Source: APNM01 sp040361335
Lineage (GTDB): Bacteria; Pseudomonadota; Gammaproteobacteria; Nevskiales; Salinisphaeraceae
Length of the DNA stretch: 64,000 nucleotides
Assembly (NCBI RefSeq): GCF_040361335.1
Contig: NZ_APNM01000009.1
Span: forward strand, 62,001-126,000
Direction of reading: 5' to 3'
Position numbers and translations under genes: made by a program. Below are positions 12,358 through 20,381 of the stretch, piece after piece (the first letter of the stretch is position 1; every line of letters starts with the position of its first letter). Under the pieces are notes generated by a model, which worked only from the letters and a program-made list of their open reading frames with translations, searched no databases and was not told the DNA's origin.

Positions 12358-12861
12358 ATGCGGGACACGGGGTCGACCGGTCATGACACGCGTTGGGCGT
12401 CGGCTCTGGGGCTGCTGCCGTTTGGCCGGCCGCGTTTCGACCGGCACCTGGCCGTCGCGCTCGCCTGCGCGCCGCTCTTCTGGCTGGCCCTGCGGACGCT
12501 GCCGGTATCTCCGCCGCTACCGGCGGCGCGGGAGATCGATGCCGTTCTCGTGTTCTCGCTCGTGCTCTGGTACCCGCTGGTCGAGGAAGTGGCCTTTCGC
12601 GGCGGGCTGCAGGGATGGTTGCGCGGCCACGCCGTCGCCAGGCGCGGCCTCGGCGGCGTCTCCCTGGCCAACATCCTGACCAGCCTCGCGTTCGTCGCCT
12701 GGCACGGGCTCTACCAGGGCGGCGGGGCGGCGCTTTTGGTATTCGTGCCCTCACTGATTTTCGGCTACTTCCGCGATCGATACGGGACGATCTACGCGGC
12801 CCTGTGCCTGCACGCCTGGTACAACGCCACCTTCCTGCTCGCCGTCTCCTTCCGACCTTGA
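12358..12861 (+). CDS. CPBP-type glutamic intramembrane protease, probably serving the JDVT-CTERM sorting system
   Basis: Integral membrane protease-like protein of 167 residues with several hydrophobic helices. The catalytic motifs of the Abi/CPBP (Rce1-like) family are present: Glu76-Glu77 and Arg81 in EEVAFRGG, His116 in AFVAWHG and His152/Asn156 in HAWYN. The following gene encodes a secreted protein with a Cys-containing, arginine-ended C-terminal tail, the pattern of the JDVT-CTERM system in which one such protease lies beside its single target. Role (cleavage or lipid transfer at that tail) is inferred from this context. No other start with a better ribosome site was seen. Confidence 0.8.
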   Translation: MRDTGSTGHDTRWASALGLLPFGRPRFDRHLAVALACAPLFWLALRTLPVSPPLPAAREIDAVLVFSLVLWYPLVEEVAFRGGLQGWLRGHAVARRGLGGVSLANILTSLAFVAWHGLYQGGGAALLVFVPSLIFGYFRDRYGTIYAALCLHAWYNATFLLAVSFRP

Positions 12862-12863
12862 GT

Positions 12864-12881
12864 CGCGGTAACCCGCGTTTT
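12864..12881 (+). terminator. Short hairpin followed by T4
   Basis: CGCGG and CCGCG arms around a four-base loop, followed by TTTT, two bases after the protease stop. A five-base-pair stem makes it only a weak terminator candidate. Confidence 0.4.
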
Positions 12882-13004
12882 CGATCCAGGTCTTATCCCG
12901 CTTTTTAAGCGTTTATAGTTATAATTAAATGCTCGTTTATTATATCAATCGACGCAGAGGGACCTGTGCGACTTTCATCTTATTAATTAGTGAGGACACC
13001 CGAG

Positions 13005-14582
13005 ATGAGGCACACAATCGAGTCGGCGATCCAACGGCCCGGGCGCGCCGGAACGCATGTCCGGGGGGCGTCGTCGCCCCTGGCCGCGGCGACCGCGATG
13101 GCCGTCGGTCTGACGGCAGGTATCGCCGGTGCGCAAACCACGCTGCAAGTACCGGCCCTGATGACCTGGAGCGACGTCAACGCGCTCACCGTCAATCCCG
13201 ATGCCGAGGACGGCCGGACCTACCTGTATCCGGATGCCGTGACGCGCGACGCGGATACCGATCAGGACGGCACCGGCAGCCGCGCCTTCATCAGTTGGAC
13301 GCTCGACAGCGGGCTCGGCGAGTCGCCGGGCATCCAGGTGGTCACGAACGACCTGAATTTCCCGCGCCGCAACTGCCTCATGGCCTCGGGCACCGACGCC
13401 ACGTCGGGCGAGCGGAAGACCTGCAGCGACCCCCAGGGCAGCAGCAAGCGCTTCCGACTGGCCATCACCGAGCCCGATCAGCCGGTGGACCTGGTCTTCA
13501 ATACCGGCAACGCGGATCTGGTGTACGCGGATCCCATCGATCCCACGGCCGAGGATTTCGAGGTCGGCCGGATCTATCGGGTGATCCAGAAGTACATCAA
13601 CGACACCGGCAAGCGTCTCACCGGTTTCCGGATCGAGGTGGGTTTCGGCACCGGCGACAGCTTCGTGCCGGCGGATTTCGCGACCGATGATGTCGCCTTC
13701 GAGTTGCGCACGAATGTGCCGCGGGCGTTCTTCGGCGAGTATCGCGAGGACGACAACGGCCGCAAGGTATGGACCCCTGGCGAATACGCTACGTTCTCGC
13801 CCGCCATGTTCGATGTCCTGGAAGGTCGGTACCCGGGCGAGACGGGCTTCTTCGACGACGACATCGCGGGCCTGGTGCCGCCGCAGGATGTCGAGGCCGG
13901 AGACAAGACCCAGTACATCGACAGCGGCGACGACGTCGACGGCGCCACCGGCATCGTCGGTCCCACCACGGTCAACTATTTCGACATGAGTGCCAACCAG
14001 GCCGCGGGCGCCGGCCTCGCCGGCAGCCCGCTGGGCTACATGCTGCCGGTGCAATTGTTGCCGACCGGCATCTACGAGGACGACGACGGCGATCCGGCCA
14101 CCGAGGGCGAACTGGTCGCCTGGTGGGACGGCAGCGACTGGCGCTATGGCCATGAACAGGATTTCGCGGTGGTCTCCGACGACCAGCTGAAGGCCTGGGC
14201 GAAACGTCCCCTCAGCGAGGACGAAGTGTTGGAGCCGCCGCGCTACGAGATCGGCCTGATCGACGACATGGCGGGCCTCAATGTCGACACCTTCATCTAT
14301 ATCGGCGAGGACTTCGACGTCGAGGCGCACGACACGCTGACCCTGCGCTTTACCGCCCATTCGGTTGAGAGCGACACCATCGCCGGTAGCGAGACGCCGG
14401 CGTGGATGGCGGCCGGCAGCGAGCCGCCCGCCCTGGACGACTATCGGCCGTCGGATAGTGGCGGCAGCGACGACGACGACTTCCTGGGTTGCAGCTACAA
14501 CCCGCGGGCACCGTTCGATCCCACCGTCCTCGTGCTGCTCGCGGCCGCGCTCCTGGGCATGGGGCTGCGGCGCCGGGCCTGA
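13005..14582 (+). CDS. Secreted protein with C-terminal JDVT-CTERM-like sorting tail (choice-of-anchor-type)
   Basis: Exported protein of 525 residues, function unknown. The N-terminus has a long polar n-region of about 25 residues, then a hydrophobic stretch and AGA-Q as a likely signal peptidase site. The body is acidic and rich in Asp, Gly and Thr, with a beta-rich look and no catalytic motif I recognise. The C-terminus is tripartite: an Asp-rich linker, Cys496 in GCSYNPRAPFDPT, one membrane helix, and the basic end GLRRRA. This matches the architecture of proteins anchored by the adjacent CPBP protease. The ATG at 13005 with GAGG nine bases upstream is preferred to the GTG at 12990. An AT-rich segment (12905-12990) precedes it, unlike neighbouring DNA, and probably holds the promoter. 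Confidence 0.8.
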   Translation: MRHTIESAIQRPGRAGTHVRGASSPLAAATAMAVGLTAGIAGAQTTLQVPALMTWSDVNALTVNPDAEDGRTYLYPDAVTRDADTDQDGTGSRAFISWTLDSGLGESPGIQVVTNDLNFPRRNCLMASGTDATSGERKTCSDPQGSSKRFRLAITEPDQPVDLVFNTGNADLVYADPIDPTAEDFEVGRIYRVIQKYINDTGKRLTGFRIEVGFGTGDSFVPADFATDDVAFELRTNVPRAFFGEYREDDNGRKVWTPGEYATFSPAMFDVLEGRYPGETGFFDDDIAGLVPPQDVEAGDKTQYIDSGDDVDGATGIVGPTTVNYFDMSANQAAGAGLAGSPLGYMLPVQLLPTGIYEDDDGDPATEGELVAWWDGSDWRYGHEQDFAVVSDDQLKAWAKRPLSEDEVLEPPRYEIGLIDDMAGLNVDTFIYIGEDFDVEAHDTLTLRFTAHSVESDTIAGSETPAWMAAGSEPPALDDYRPSDSGGSDDDDFLGCSYNPRAPFDPTVLVLLAAALLGMGLRRRA

Positions 14583-14611
14583 GCGTCCGGACGGGTCCAC
14601 GACCGGGATTC

Positions 14612-14638
14612 CCCGCCGGCGGTCCCGCCGCCGGCGGG
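14612..14638 (+). terminator. Perfect 11-bp GC hairpin after the sorted protein gene
   Basis: CCCGCCGGCGG and CCGCCGGCGGG form a perfect 11-bp stem with a five-base loop, 30 bases after the stop. There is no T-run, so it may act as a processing barrier or mRNA stabiliser rather than a classic terminator. Confidence 0.5.
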
Positions 14639-14676
14639 CTTGCCCGATCCCGCCGGATAACACGAGAAGCTTGCCC

Positions 14677-15117
14677 ATGAATGTATCGATACGACGGTCC
14701 CGGCGGCACGGTGCCTTCTGGCACTTGGCGACCGGGATAATGCTCGCACTGATCGGCGCGGCGCCCGCGTCGAGCCTGGCGGGCGCCGCGGACGCCACCA
14801 TGCAACAGTCACCCGATGCCGTACATTCGTCCGGCAACGCCGTTCGCCTGGAGGCCGCCCTGCGAGAGATGGATCGTCTGCGCGCGCGACTGCAGACCAC
14901 TGAGGACAAAGCGTCGCGGGCACGGCTGCTGGCGGATTATCGCGGGGCGTTGGCCGAGGGCATGTCGTCGCTGCCGCGCGCCGCCAATCCCGACATCGGT
15001 GGCGCCGGCGACCCGGCCGAGCAGGTCCGTCTGCTCAAGCGGCAGCAGCGCCGCTTACAGGGTCTGATCCAGCATCTCTGGACTTATATCCGCCTTAGCG
15101 GGGCGGACGCGCCATAG
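14677..15117 (+). CDS. Hypothetical exported helical protein
   Basis: Protein of 146 residues starting at ATG 14677. It has an arginine-rich n-region, a hydrophobic core (FWHLATGIMLALIGAAPA) and a likely cleavage after SSLAGA, so it should be exported. The mature part is mostly charged helices (LEAALREMDRLRARLQTTED) with no cysteines and no motif I recognise. It follows the JDVT-tailed protein by about 95 bases beyond a strong hairpin, and may be co-expressed by read-through. Function unknown. Confidence 0.65.
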   Translation: MNVSIRRSRRHGAFWHLATGIMLALIGAAPASSLAGAADATMQQSPDAVHSSGNAVRLEAALREMDRLRARLQTTEDKASRARLLADYRGALAEGMSSLPRAANPDIGGAGDPAEQVRLLKRQQRRLQGLIQHLWTYIRLSGADAP

Positions 15118-15168
15118 TCCCGTTGCCCTTGTTCCGTCGGGGATGCCCGGTGCCCGGGCACGCTCGTT

Positions 15169-15939
15169 TCAGCGGTTCACGATGAAGGTCGTCCGGTCCA
15201 ACCCGGTATTGCCGTTGCCGGGATCGTGGGCGTAGACCGTCACGTCGTATACCCCCGGTCCGTCCACGCGGATTTCGCCCCCGAAACGGCTGGTCTCGCC
15301 CGCGTAGTCCAGGGCGACGCGGCGCGTCTTGCCGCCGTCGCGGCGGACCAGGGCGGTCACCTCGTAATCGTCGGCGTCCCACAGGCCGCCGGGCTCGATC
15401 GGACAGCCGCACATCATGGTGACGTTGGCCGTCACCGGCACGCTCGCGGTATCGGCGGACAGCTTGATGTGGGCCGGTGGCGCCAGTACGTCGACCACGA
15501 AGCCGGGCAGTTCCAGAACCCAGCCGTCGCCGCCGGTGATATCGCGGCCCGGGACGACCCACTGGGTGGACACGATCCGGTGCGCGGCCTGGGGCTGGGC
15601 CAGCGGCCCATAGGCCTCGACCTCGACCAGCCGTGGCGCGTCCAGGTCCAGGGTGGTCTCGAAGGCGGCCGCCGAGGCATCCGCCAGGCCGGCGCGCCGG
15701 CCGCCGTCCTCGTGCATCAGCCGGCCGGTATCGCCGGTGCCGCCCCGGGTCAGTCCCGTGGCCAGCGTCTCGCCGGTGTGCGCGTCGCGCAGGGTGATGC
15801 GCACGCCGCCCATGCTGGTGCCGACGAACTTGGCGTCCTTGCTGAGCACGCGGACCGTGATCCCGGTGGGTTCGGCCGCGGCGACGCCCGCCGCCAGCAG
15901 CGCGGCGCCGGCCAGGATTGTGGTTGCGATCTTGCGCAT
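15169..15939 (-). CDS. Hypothetical secreted protein with MCGCP motif
   Basis: Exported protein of 256 residues; signal peptide MRKIATTILAGAALLAAGVAAA, start at 15939 preceded by GGAGATCCC. The mature protein is beta-rich, with two or three Ig/transthyretin-like segments: GVRITLRDAHTGETLATGLT, a central stretch ending in PGFVVDVL, and a C-terminal VTVYAHDPGNGNTG. In the middle lies TANVTMMCGCPIEPGGLWDA, whose paired cysteines in MCGCP suggest metal binding or a disulfide. I do not recognise a characterised family. It converges with the helical exported gene and follows the universal stress gene. Confidence 0.75.
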   Translation of the reverse strand: MRKIATTILAGAALLAAGVAAAEPTGITVRVLSKDAKFVGTSMGGVRITLRDAHTGETLATGLTRGGTGDTGRLMHEDGGRRAGLADASAAAFETTLDLDAPRLVEVEAYGPLAQPQAAHRIVSTQWVVPGRDITGGDGWVLELPGFVVDVLAPPAHIKLSADTASVPVTANVTMMCGCPIEPGGLWDADDYEVTALVRRDGGKTRRVALDYAGETSRFGGEIRVDGPGVYDVTVYAHDPGNGNTGLDRTTFIVNR

Positions 15940-15970
15940 GGGATCTCCGTTTCGGTATGGGTGGGAAACG

Positions 15971-16483
15971 TCAGCCGGTGGGCGTGTCGGGGTCGGTCGC
16001 CGGTGGCGTCGACGGTTGTTCGGTCTCGCCGCCGCCATCGTGCGGGATGATCAGCATGGGACGCATGCTGTTGTGCAGGACATGGTCGGTGACGCTGCCC
16101 AGGAGCAGGCTCGCGACGGCACCGTGGCCGCGCGAGCCGAGCACGATCAGGTCGGCGCCCCGGCGTTCCGCTTCCTCGACGATCGCCGGGCCGATACGGC
16201 CGCTCTGTAGCACCGGCACAGTCTCGATGCCGGCCTCCCGCAGCTCGCTCTCGGCCGCCCGCAGTATCTCCACGCCCTCGACGCTCTCCGCGTTGGCCAG
16301 GCGCTCCACGTAGCGTTTTTCCACCAGGGACTTGCGGGCCAGCTCCAGGGTCTCGTCGGGGATTTCGTAGACCAGGAACACGATCACGCGGGCATGACAG
16401 AGCAGGGCCAGTTCCCTGACACGCCGGCCCGCCTCGCGGGAAGCCTCGGAACCGTCGGTGGCGAACAGGATACGGTCGAACAT
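15971..16483 (-). CDS. Universal stress protein (UspA family)
   Basis: Cytoplasmic protein of 170 residues. The N-terminus FDRILFATDGSEASREAGRRV and the nucleotide-binding motif GSRGHGAVASLLLGSVTDHVL (G-x2-G-x9-G-S) are typical of ATP-binding Usp proteins. A Pro/Thr-rich tail of about 20 residues (ending PDTPTG) is extra. The gene starts four bases after the symporter stop, so the two are surely co-transcribed. Usp proteins fused or coupled to secondary transporters are often thought to regulate them; here that is inference from context. Confidence 0.92.
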   Translation of the reverse strand: MFDRILFATDGSEASREAGRRVRELALLCHARVIVFLVYEIPDETLELARKSLVEKRYVERLANAESVEGVEILRAAESELREAGIETVPVLQSGRIGPAIVEEAERRGADLIVLGSRGHGAVASLLLGSVTDHVLHNSMRPMLIIPHDGGGETEQPSTPPATDPDTPTG

Positions 16484-16487
16484 GTCG

Positions 16488-17942
16488 TCACTCCGTCGGA
16501 GTCAGCAGGGGGCGGCGTTCGGCATGGCGCAGCGCTCGCGGTGCGCGGGCGCCGGGCAGCAGGCGCATCGCGCCGTAGACGACGATACCCGAGATCATGC
16601 CGGGCAGGATTTCGTAGACGTCGTCGCCCCAGCCCAGTATGAAACGCCAGACGATCACGGTGGCGACGCCGCTCGCGATCACCGCGACCGAGCGTCCCGG
16701 CGGTAGGCTGCCCCAATAAAGCCGCCCCAGCATCAGGGGTCCCAGGCCGGCGGCCAGTCCGGACCAGGAGATGATCACAAGCGCGAACACGGTCGTTCCC
16801 GAGGTCACCGCGACCGCGAGCACCGCCAGGGTGACGACGGCCGTCGCGATCTTCGCCTTCCAGTAGGACTGTCCCATGCCCGGCACCAGGTCCTGGCTGA
16901 TCGCGGCCGAGCAGGCGAGCAGTTGCGAGTCGGCGGTGGAGATGGTGGCGGCGAACAGGCCCGCCAGCACGAAGCCGACCAGTAACGACGGCAGGAAGCG
17001 TTGTGCCAGCTCCGGCAGGGCCAGTTCGGGATCGAAGGCCGAGGTCTCGGGCAACAGGATGCGGGCGTACAGGCCCACGGCGACGGTCGCGAACGCGAAC
17101 GGCACATACCATGTGAAATAGATGCGCCGCGTCTTCCGGATCAATTCGGTCGAGCGCAGGGCCATGGTCCGGATCAGGATATGCGGTTGTCCGACCACGC
17201 CCAGTCCGGCCGCGATCCAGCCCAGCACGAAAGCGAGAAAGCCGAATTCAAGGTCGGCAGGCACCAACCGCACCAGGGAGGGATCCTCGGCGGCCAGCAG
17301 GGACAGCAGCGCGACCGGCGAGCCGAGCCGGAGCATACAGATCACGACCAGGGCCAGCATGGCGCCGAGCATCACGACCGCCTGCGCCGCGTCGGTCCAG
17401 ATCGAGGCGCGGATGCCGCCGGCGAAGCTGTAGAGCAGGATGATGCCGGCCCCGGCGACTGCGCCCGCGGCCTCCGGCCAGTCGAACATTACGTGCAGCG
17501 CCTTGCTGCCCGCGGTGAGTTGGGCCGCGGCATAACTGGTGAGGAAAACCAGGGTGACGAGGCCGGCCGCGCGGGCGACCCGGCGCTCGACCCGGCCGCC
17601 ACGGTTCGCCAGGAAGGCTGGGATGGTGTTCGCCGGCTGGAGTTCCGAGACCCGGCGCAGGCGCGGGTGCACGGTGTGCCAGGCGACCCAGTCGCCCGCG
17701 ATCCAGCCGGCCATCAGCCAGATCGCGGAAAGGCCCTGGGCATAGGTATAGCCGATCAGGCCGATGAACATGTAGCCGCTGTTGTTCGTGACCACCGACG
17801 ACAGGGCGGTGAGCCAGGGACCGACACTGTGGCTGGCCACCAGGTAGTCCTCGACGCTCGCCGTCTTCTTGCGCATCGACAGCATGCCGATGACGACGAA
17901 CAGCAGCAGGCTCGCGAGAAAGCTGACGGCGACCAGTGACAT
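16488..17942 (-). CDS. Sodium:solute symporter (SSS family, PutP-like)
   Basis: Inner-membrane transporter of 484 residues with about 13 hydrophobic helices. PutP-type features include VEDYLVASHSVGPWLTALSSVVTNNSGYMFIGLIGYTY near the N-terminus (sodium site region), YSFAGGIRASIWTDAAQAVVM in the middle, and GLFAATISTADSQLLACSAAISQDL. The last block is typical of the proline/pantothenate branch. Substrate is probably proline, another amino acid or an organic osmolyte, but this cannot be decided from sequence. The universal stress gene follows immediately. Confidence 0.9.
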   Translation of the reverse strand: MSLVAVSFLASLLLFVVIGMLSMRKKTASVEDYLVASHSVGPWLTALSSVVTNNSGYMFIGLIGYTYAQGLSAIWLMAGWIAGDWVAWHTVHPRLRRVSELQPANTIPAFLANRGGRVERRVARAAGLVTLVFLTSYAAAQLTAGSKALHVMFDWPEAAGAVAGAGIILLYSFAGGIRASIWTDAAQAVVMLGAMLALVVICMLRLGSPVALLSLLAAEDPSLVRLVPADLEFGFLAFVLGWIAAGLGVVGQPHILIRTMALRSTELIRKTRRIYFTWYVPFAFATVAVGLYARILLPETSAFDPELALPELAQRFLPSLLVGFVLAGLFAATISTADSQLLACSAAISQDLVPGMGQSYWKAKIATAVVTLAVLAVAVTSGTTVFALVIISWSGLAAGLGPLMLGRLYWGSLPPGRSVAVIASGVATVIVWRFILGWGDDVYEILPGMISGIVVYGAMRLLPGARAPRALRHAERRPLLTPTE

Positions 17943-18063
17943 GGCCCGGAGGGTAGCGCCCCGTCGCGCAGGGCCGGTTGATCTGGATCAACCGCCGTTT
18001 TCGGCCGCTATCGCCCCGCGGCGTCGCGGGCGGACGCCGTTCCCGTGTTGCGGTCGGTCGTCC

Positions 18064-19515
18064 TCAGCGCAACTCGAACTCGGCCGGCACCGGCGCCGCC
18101 ATGTACTTGCGGTAATCGTCGGGCGTGGACGGCCAGGTATCCGGCACGCCGCGATCATCCAGGTACCAGTTGGCGCAGCCGGTGACCCAGGCGGTGTTGT
18201 CCATGTCCGCCTCCATCTCGGCGTCGAGGCGGGCGGCGGCATCCGCGCGCGGCGTCAGCAGGGTGCCCTCGTCGCGCCGCAGGCGCTCGATGCAGGCCAT
18301 GATGTAGTTGGTCTGGGTCTCCGCGATCGAGATCACCGAGTAGTTGGCGATCGGCGTCTTGGGGCCCAGGATCAGGAAGAAGTTGGGAAAGCCGGGCACC
18401 GCCACCGTGCGGTGGGCGTGCGGGCGGTCCGCCCAGGCCTCGCTCAGGGTGTGGCCGTCGGCCGTCTCCAGCTCGATGGGGCGGACGTAGTCGTGCGCCC
18501 GGAAACCGGTGGCCAGCACCAGCACGTCCAGTTCGTGCAGCTTGCCGTCGCGGGTCACCACGCCCTCGGGCACGACACGCTCGATGTCGTCGGTGACCAG
18601 GTTCACGTTCGGGCGCTGCATGGCGTCGTAATAGCCCCAGGACAGGATCATGCGCTTGCACATGGAGGCGTAGTCCGGCGTCAGCTTGCGGCGCAGTTCG
18701 GGGTCGCGCACGCGATTGAGGTTCCAGTTTACGACCCGGTCGATGAGCTTGTAGCGCAGGCTGTTGCGGTTGACCACGGCGTACGAGAAGACGCGCTCCC
18801 AGCCGAGCTGATAGAGCTTGTACAGGGCCCGCATCAGGCCCGGCACCCGCCGCGCCAGGGTGCGGCCGAGGCGGCCGTACTTGCGGTCGGGGTAGGGGAA
18901 TATCCACTGCGGCGTGCGCTGGAACACGGTGAGGTCCTGGCCGCGGCGGCCGAGCTCGGTGGTGATCTGGACGCCGGTGGAGCCGGTGCCGATCAGGCCC
19001 ACGCGCTTGCCGGTCAGGTCCAGGTCCTCGGGCCAGCGGGCCGAGTGGAAGCAGTCGCCGGCGAAGCTGTCCAGGCCCTCGATGTCCGGATACGACGGGT
19101 GGTGCAGGACGCCGGTGGCGGCGACCACGACATCGGCCGTGTCGGTGGCGCCGTCACGCGTGGTCAGGTGCCAGCGGTTGCCGTCGTGGCGGCCGTGGGT
19201 CAGCTCGCTGTTGAAGCGGATGTGCCGGCGCAGGTCGTACTTGTCGGCGATCGAGCGCATGTAGCGCTGGATCTCGGGGCCCTGCGCGAAGCGGTGCTCC
19301 CACTCCGGGTTGGGCTCGAACGTGTAGGTGTAATAGTGGGCGGGGACATCGCAGGAAAGGCCCGGATAGCGGTTCTCGCGCCAGGTGCCGCCGACCTCCG
19401 AGGCCTTCTCGTGGATGGTGAAATCCTCGATCCCGGCGTTCTTGAGCCGGATACCCATGAGCATGCCGGACATGCCGGCGCCGACGATCGCGACTCGCGG
19501 CTGCGTGATGGCCAT
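18064..19515 (-). CDS. Flavin-dependent Baeyer-Villiger-type monooxygenase
   Basis: FAD/NADPH monooxygenase of 483 residues, full length for the family. Two Rossmann motifs are visible, GAGMSG (12-17) and GTGSTG (176-181), together with the Baeyer-Villiger/FMO fingerprint FAGDCFHSARWP (151-162, FxGxxxHxxxWP). It would insert oxygen into a ketone or oxidise a heteroatom; the substrate is unknown. It is divergent to a TetR regulator across a 128-bp region that contains a clear palindrome, so it is probably repressed by that regulator until a ligand is present. Confidence 0.92.
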   Translation of the reverse strand: MAITQPRVAIVGAGMSGMLMGIRLKNAGIEDFTIHEKASEVGGTWRENRYPGLSCDVPAHYYTYTFEPNPEWEHRFAQGPEIQRYMRSIADKYDLRRHIRFNSELTHGRHDGNRWHLTTRDGATDTADVVVAATGVLHHPSYPDIEGLDSFAGDCFHSARWPEDLDLTGKRVGLIGTGSTGVQITTELGRRGQDLTVFQRTPQWIFPYPDRKYGRLGRTLARRVPGLMRALYKLYQLGWERVFSYAVVNRNSLRYKLIDRVVNWNLNRVRDPELRRKLTPDYASMCKRMILSWGYYDAMQRPNVNLVTDDIERVVPEGVVTRDGKLHELDVLVLATGFRAHDYVRPIELETADGHTLSEAWADRPHAHRTVAVPGFPNFFLILGPKTPIANYSVISIAETQTNYIMACIERLRRDEGTLLTPRADAAARLDAEMEADMDNTAWVTGCANWYLDDRGVPDTWPSTPDDYRKYMAAPVPAEFELR

Positions 19516-19572
19516 ATTGTCACTCCTCCCGGGCCTTGCGCCCGCGATGCACTGTAATATCAGTATTTATGG

Positions 19573-19589
19573 TCGGACAGTTTGTCCGA
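19573..19589. promoter_or_regulatory. 17-bp palindrome, candidate TetR operator
   Basis: TCGGACA-GTT-TGTCCGA is a perfect dyad midway between the divergent monooxygenase and TetR genes. Spacing and symmetry suit a dimeric TetR repressor controlling both promoters. Confidence 0.7.
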
Positions 19590-19643
19590 TCCCTTGATGC
19601 TAGCGGATCGCCGCCGACTCGGCAATGGCATAATGCGGCGCTC

Positions 19644-20276
19644 ATGAAAGCGACAGCGGACAGTATCGGCGGACGGCGGGTCGCCAACCGCGAGGCCATC
19701 GAGGCCCGCCTGGTCGACGCCATGGAGCGCCTGATCGACTCGGGGCGCGGGTTCGCCGCGGTGAGCGTCGCCGCCCTGGCGCGCGAAGCGGGCATCGCCC
19801 GCTCGACGTTCTATTTCTACTTCCGGGACCGGGGCATGCTCCTGCGGCGGCTGCTGCAGCGGGTGGCCGACGAGATCATCGAGGCCACCGGCGTCTGGCT
19901 GGCGCTGCCGGAGGCCACCGACCGGCGCGCCCTGGACGACGCCTTCCTGGGCGCGCTCACCGTCTATGATCGCCACAGGGCGGTGATGACTGCCGCGATC
20001 GAGACCGCCACCCACGATGCCTCGGTGCGCGCGGCGCTGGACGACATGATGGCGCGGCTGATCGAGCGCGTGCGCCATGCCATCGTGCGCCTGCGGGAGA
20101 CCGGCCGGGCGCACCCGGACGCGGACCCCGAACTGGCGGAAGTGCTGACCTGGTCCTCGCTCTACACCACCCATGAAATGCTGGGGCAGGGCGGGGCGGA
20201 CCGGGTGGCGGTCTTGTCCGGCCACCTCGCGCATATCACCTGGCGCGCGGTCTTCGCCGACGGCGGCAACCGCTAG
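19644..20276 (+). CDS. TetR-family transcriptional regulator
   Basis: DNA-binding regulator of 210 residues. The N-terminal helix-turn-helix is visible at about 45-75 (VSVAALAREAGIARSTFYFYFRDRGMLLRRLL), followed by a helical ligand-binding domain. The ATG at 19644 (MKATADS) is chosen; upstream codons in frame run through the operator. Divergent position next to the monooxygenase and the intervening palindrome indicate that it represses that gene and itself. Ligand unknown. Confidence 0.92.
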   Translation: MKATADSIGGRRVANREAIEARLVDAMERLIDSGRGFAAVSVAALAREAGIARSTFYFYFRDRGMLLRRLLQRVADEIIEATGVWLALPEATDRRALDDAFLGALTVYDRHRAVMTAAIETATHDASVRAALDDMMARLIERVRHAIVRLRETGRAHPDADPELAEVLTWSSLYTTHEMLGQGGADRVAVLSGHLAHITWRAVFADGGNR

Positions 20277-20280
20277 CTCG

Positions 20281-20298
20281 GACCGCCAGGCGGCGGTC
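20281..20298. terminator. GC-rich hairpin between convergent genes
   Basis: GACCGCC and GGCGGTC arms with a four-base loop, five bases after the tetR-type stop and before the convergent phosphatase end. It lacks a T-run, so terminator function is only suggested by position. Confidence 0.35.
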
Positions 20299-20381
20299 CC
20301 GGAACGGAATCCGGCAGACCTGGGATGTTGCTCCGGCCGGTACGTCGACGGACGATGCCGGTCACCCCGGCGGGCGGAGCG

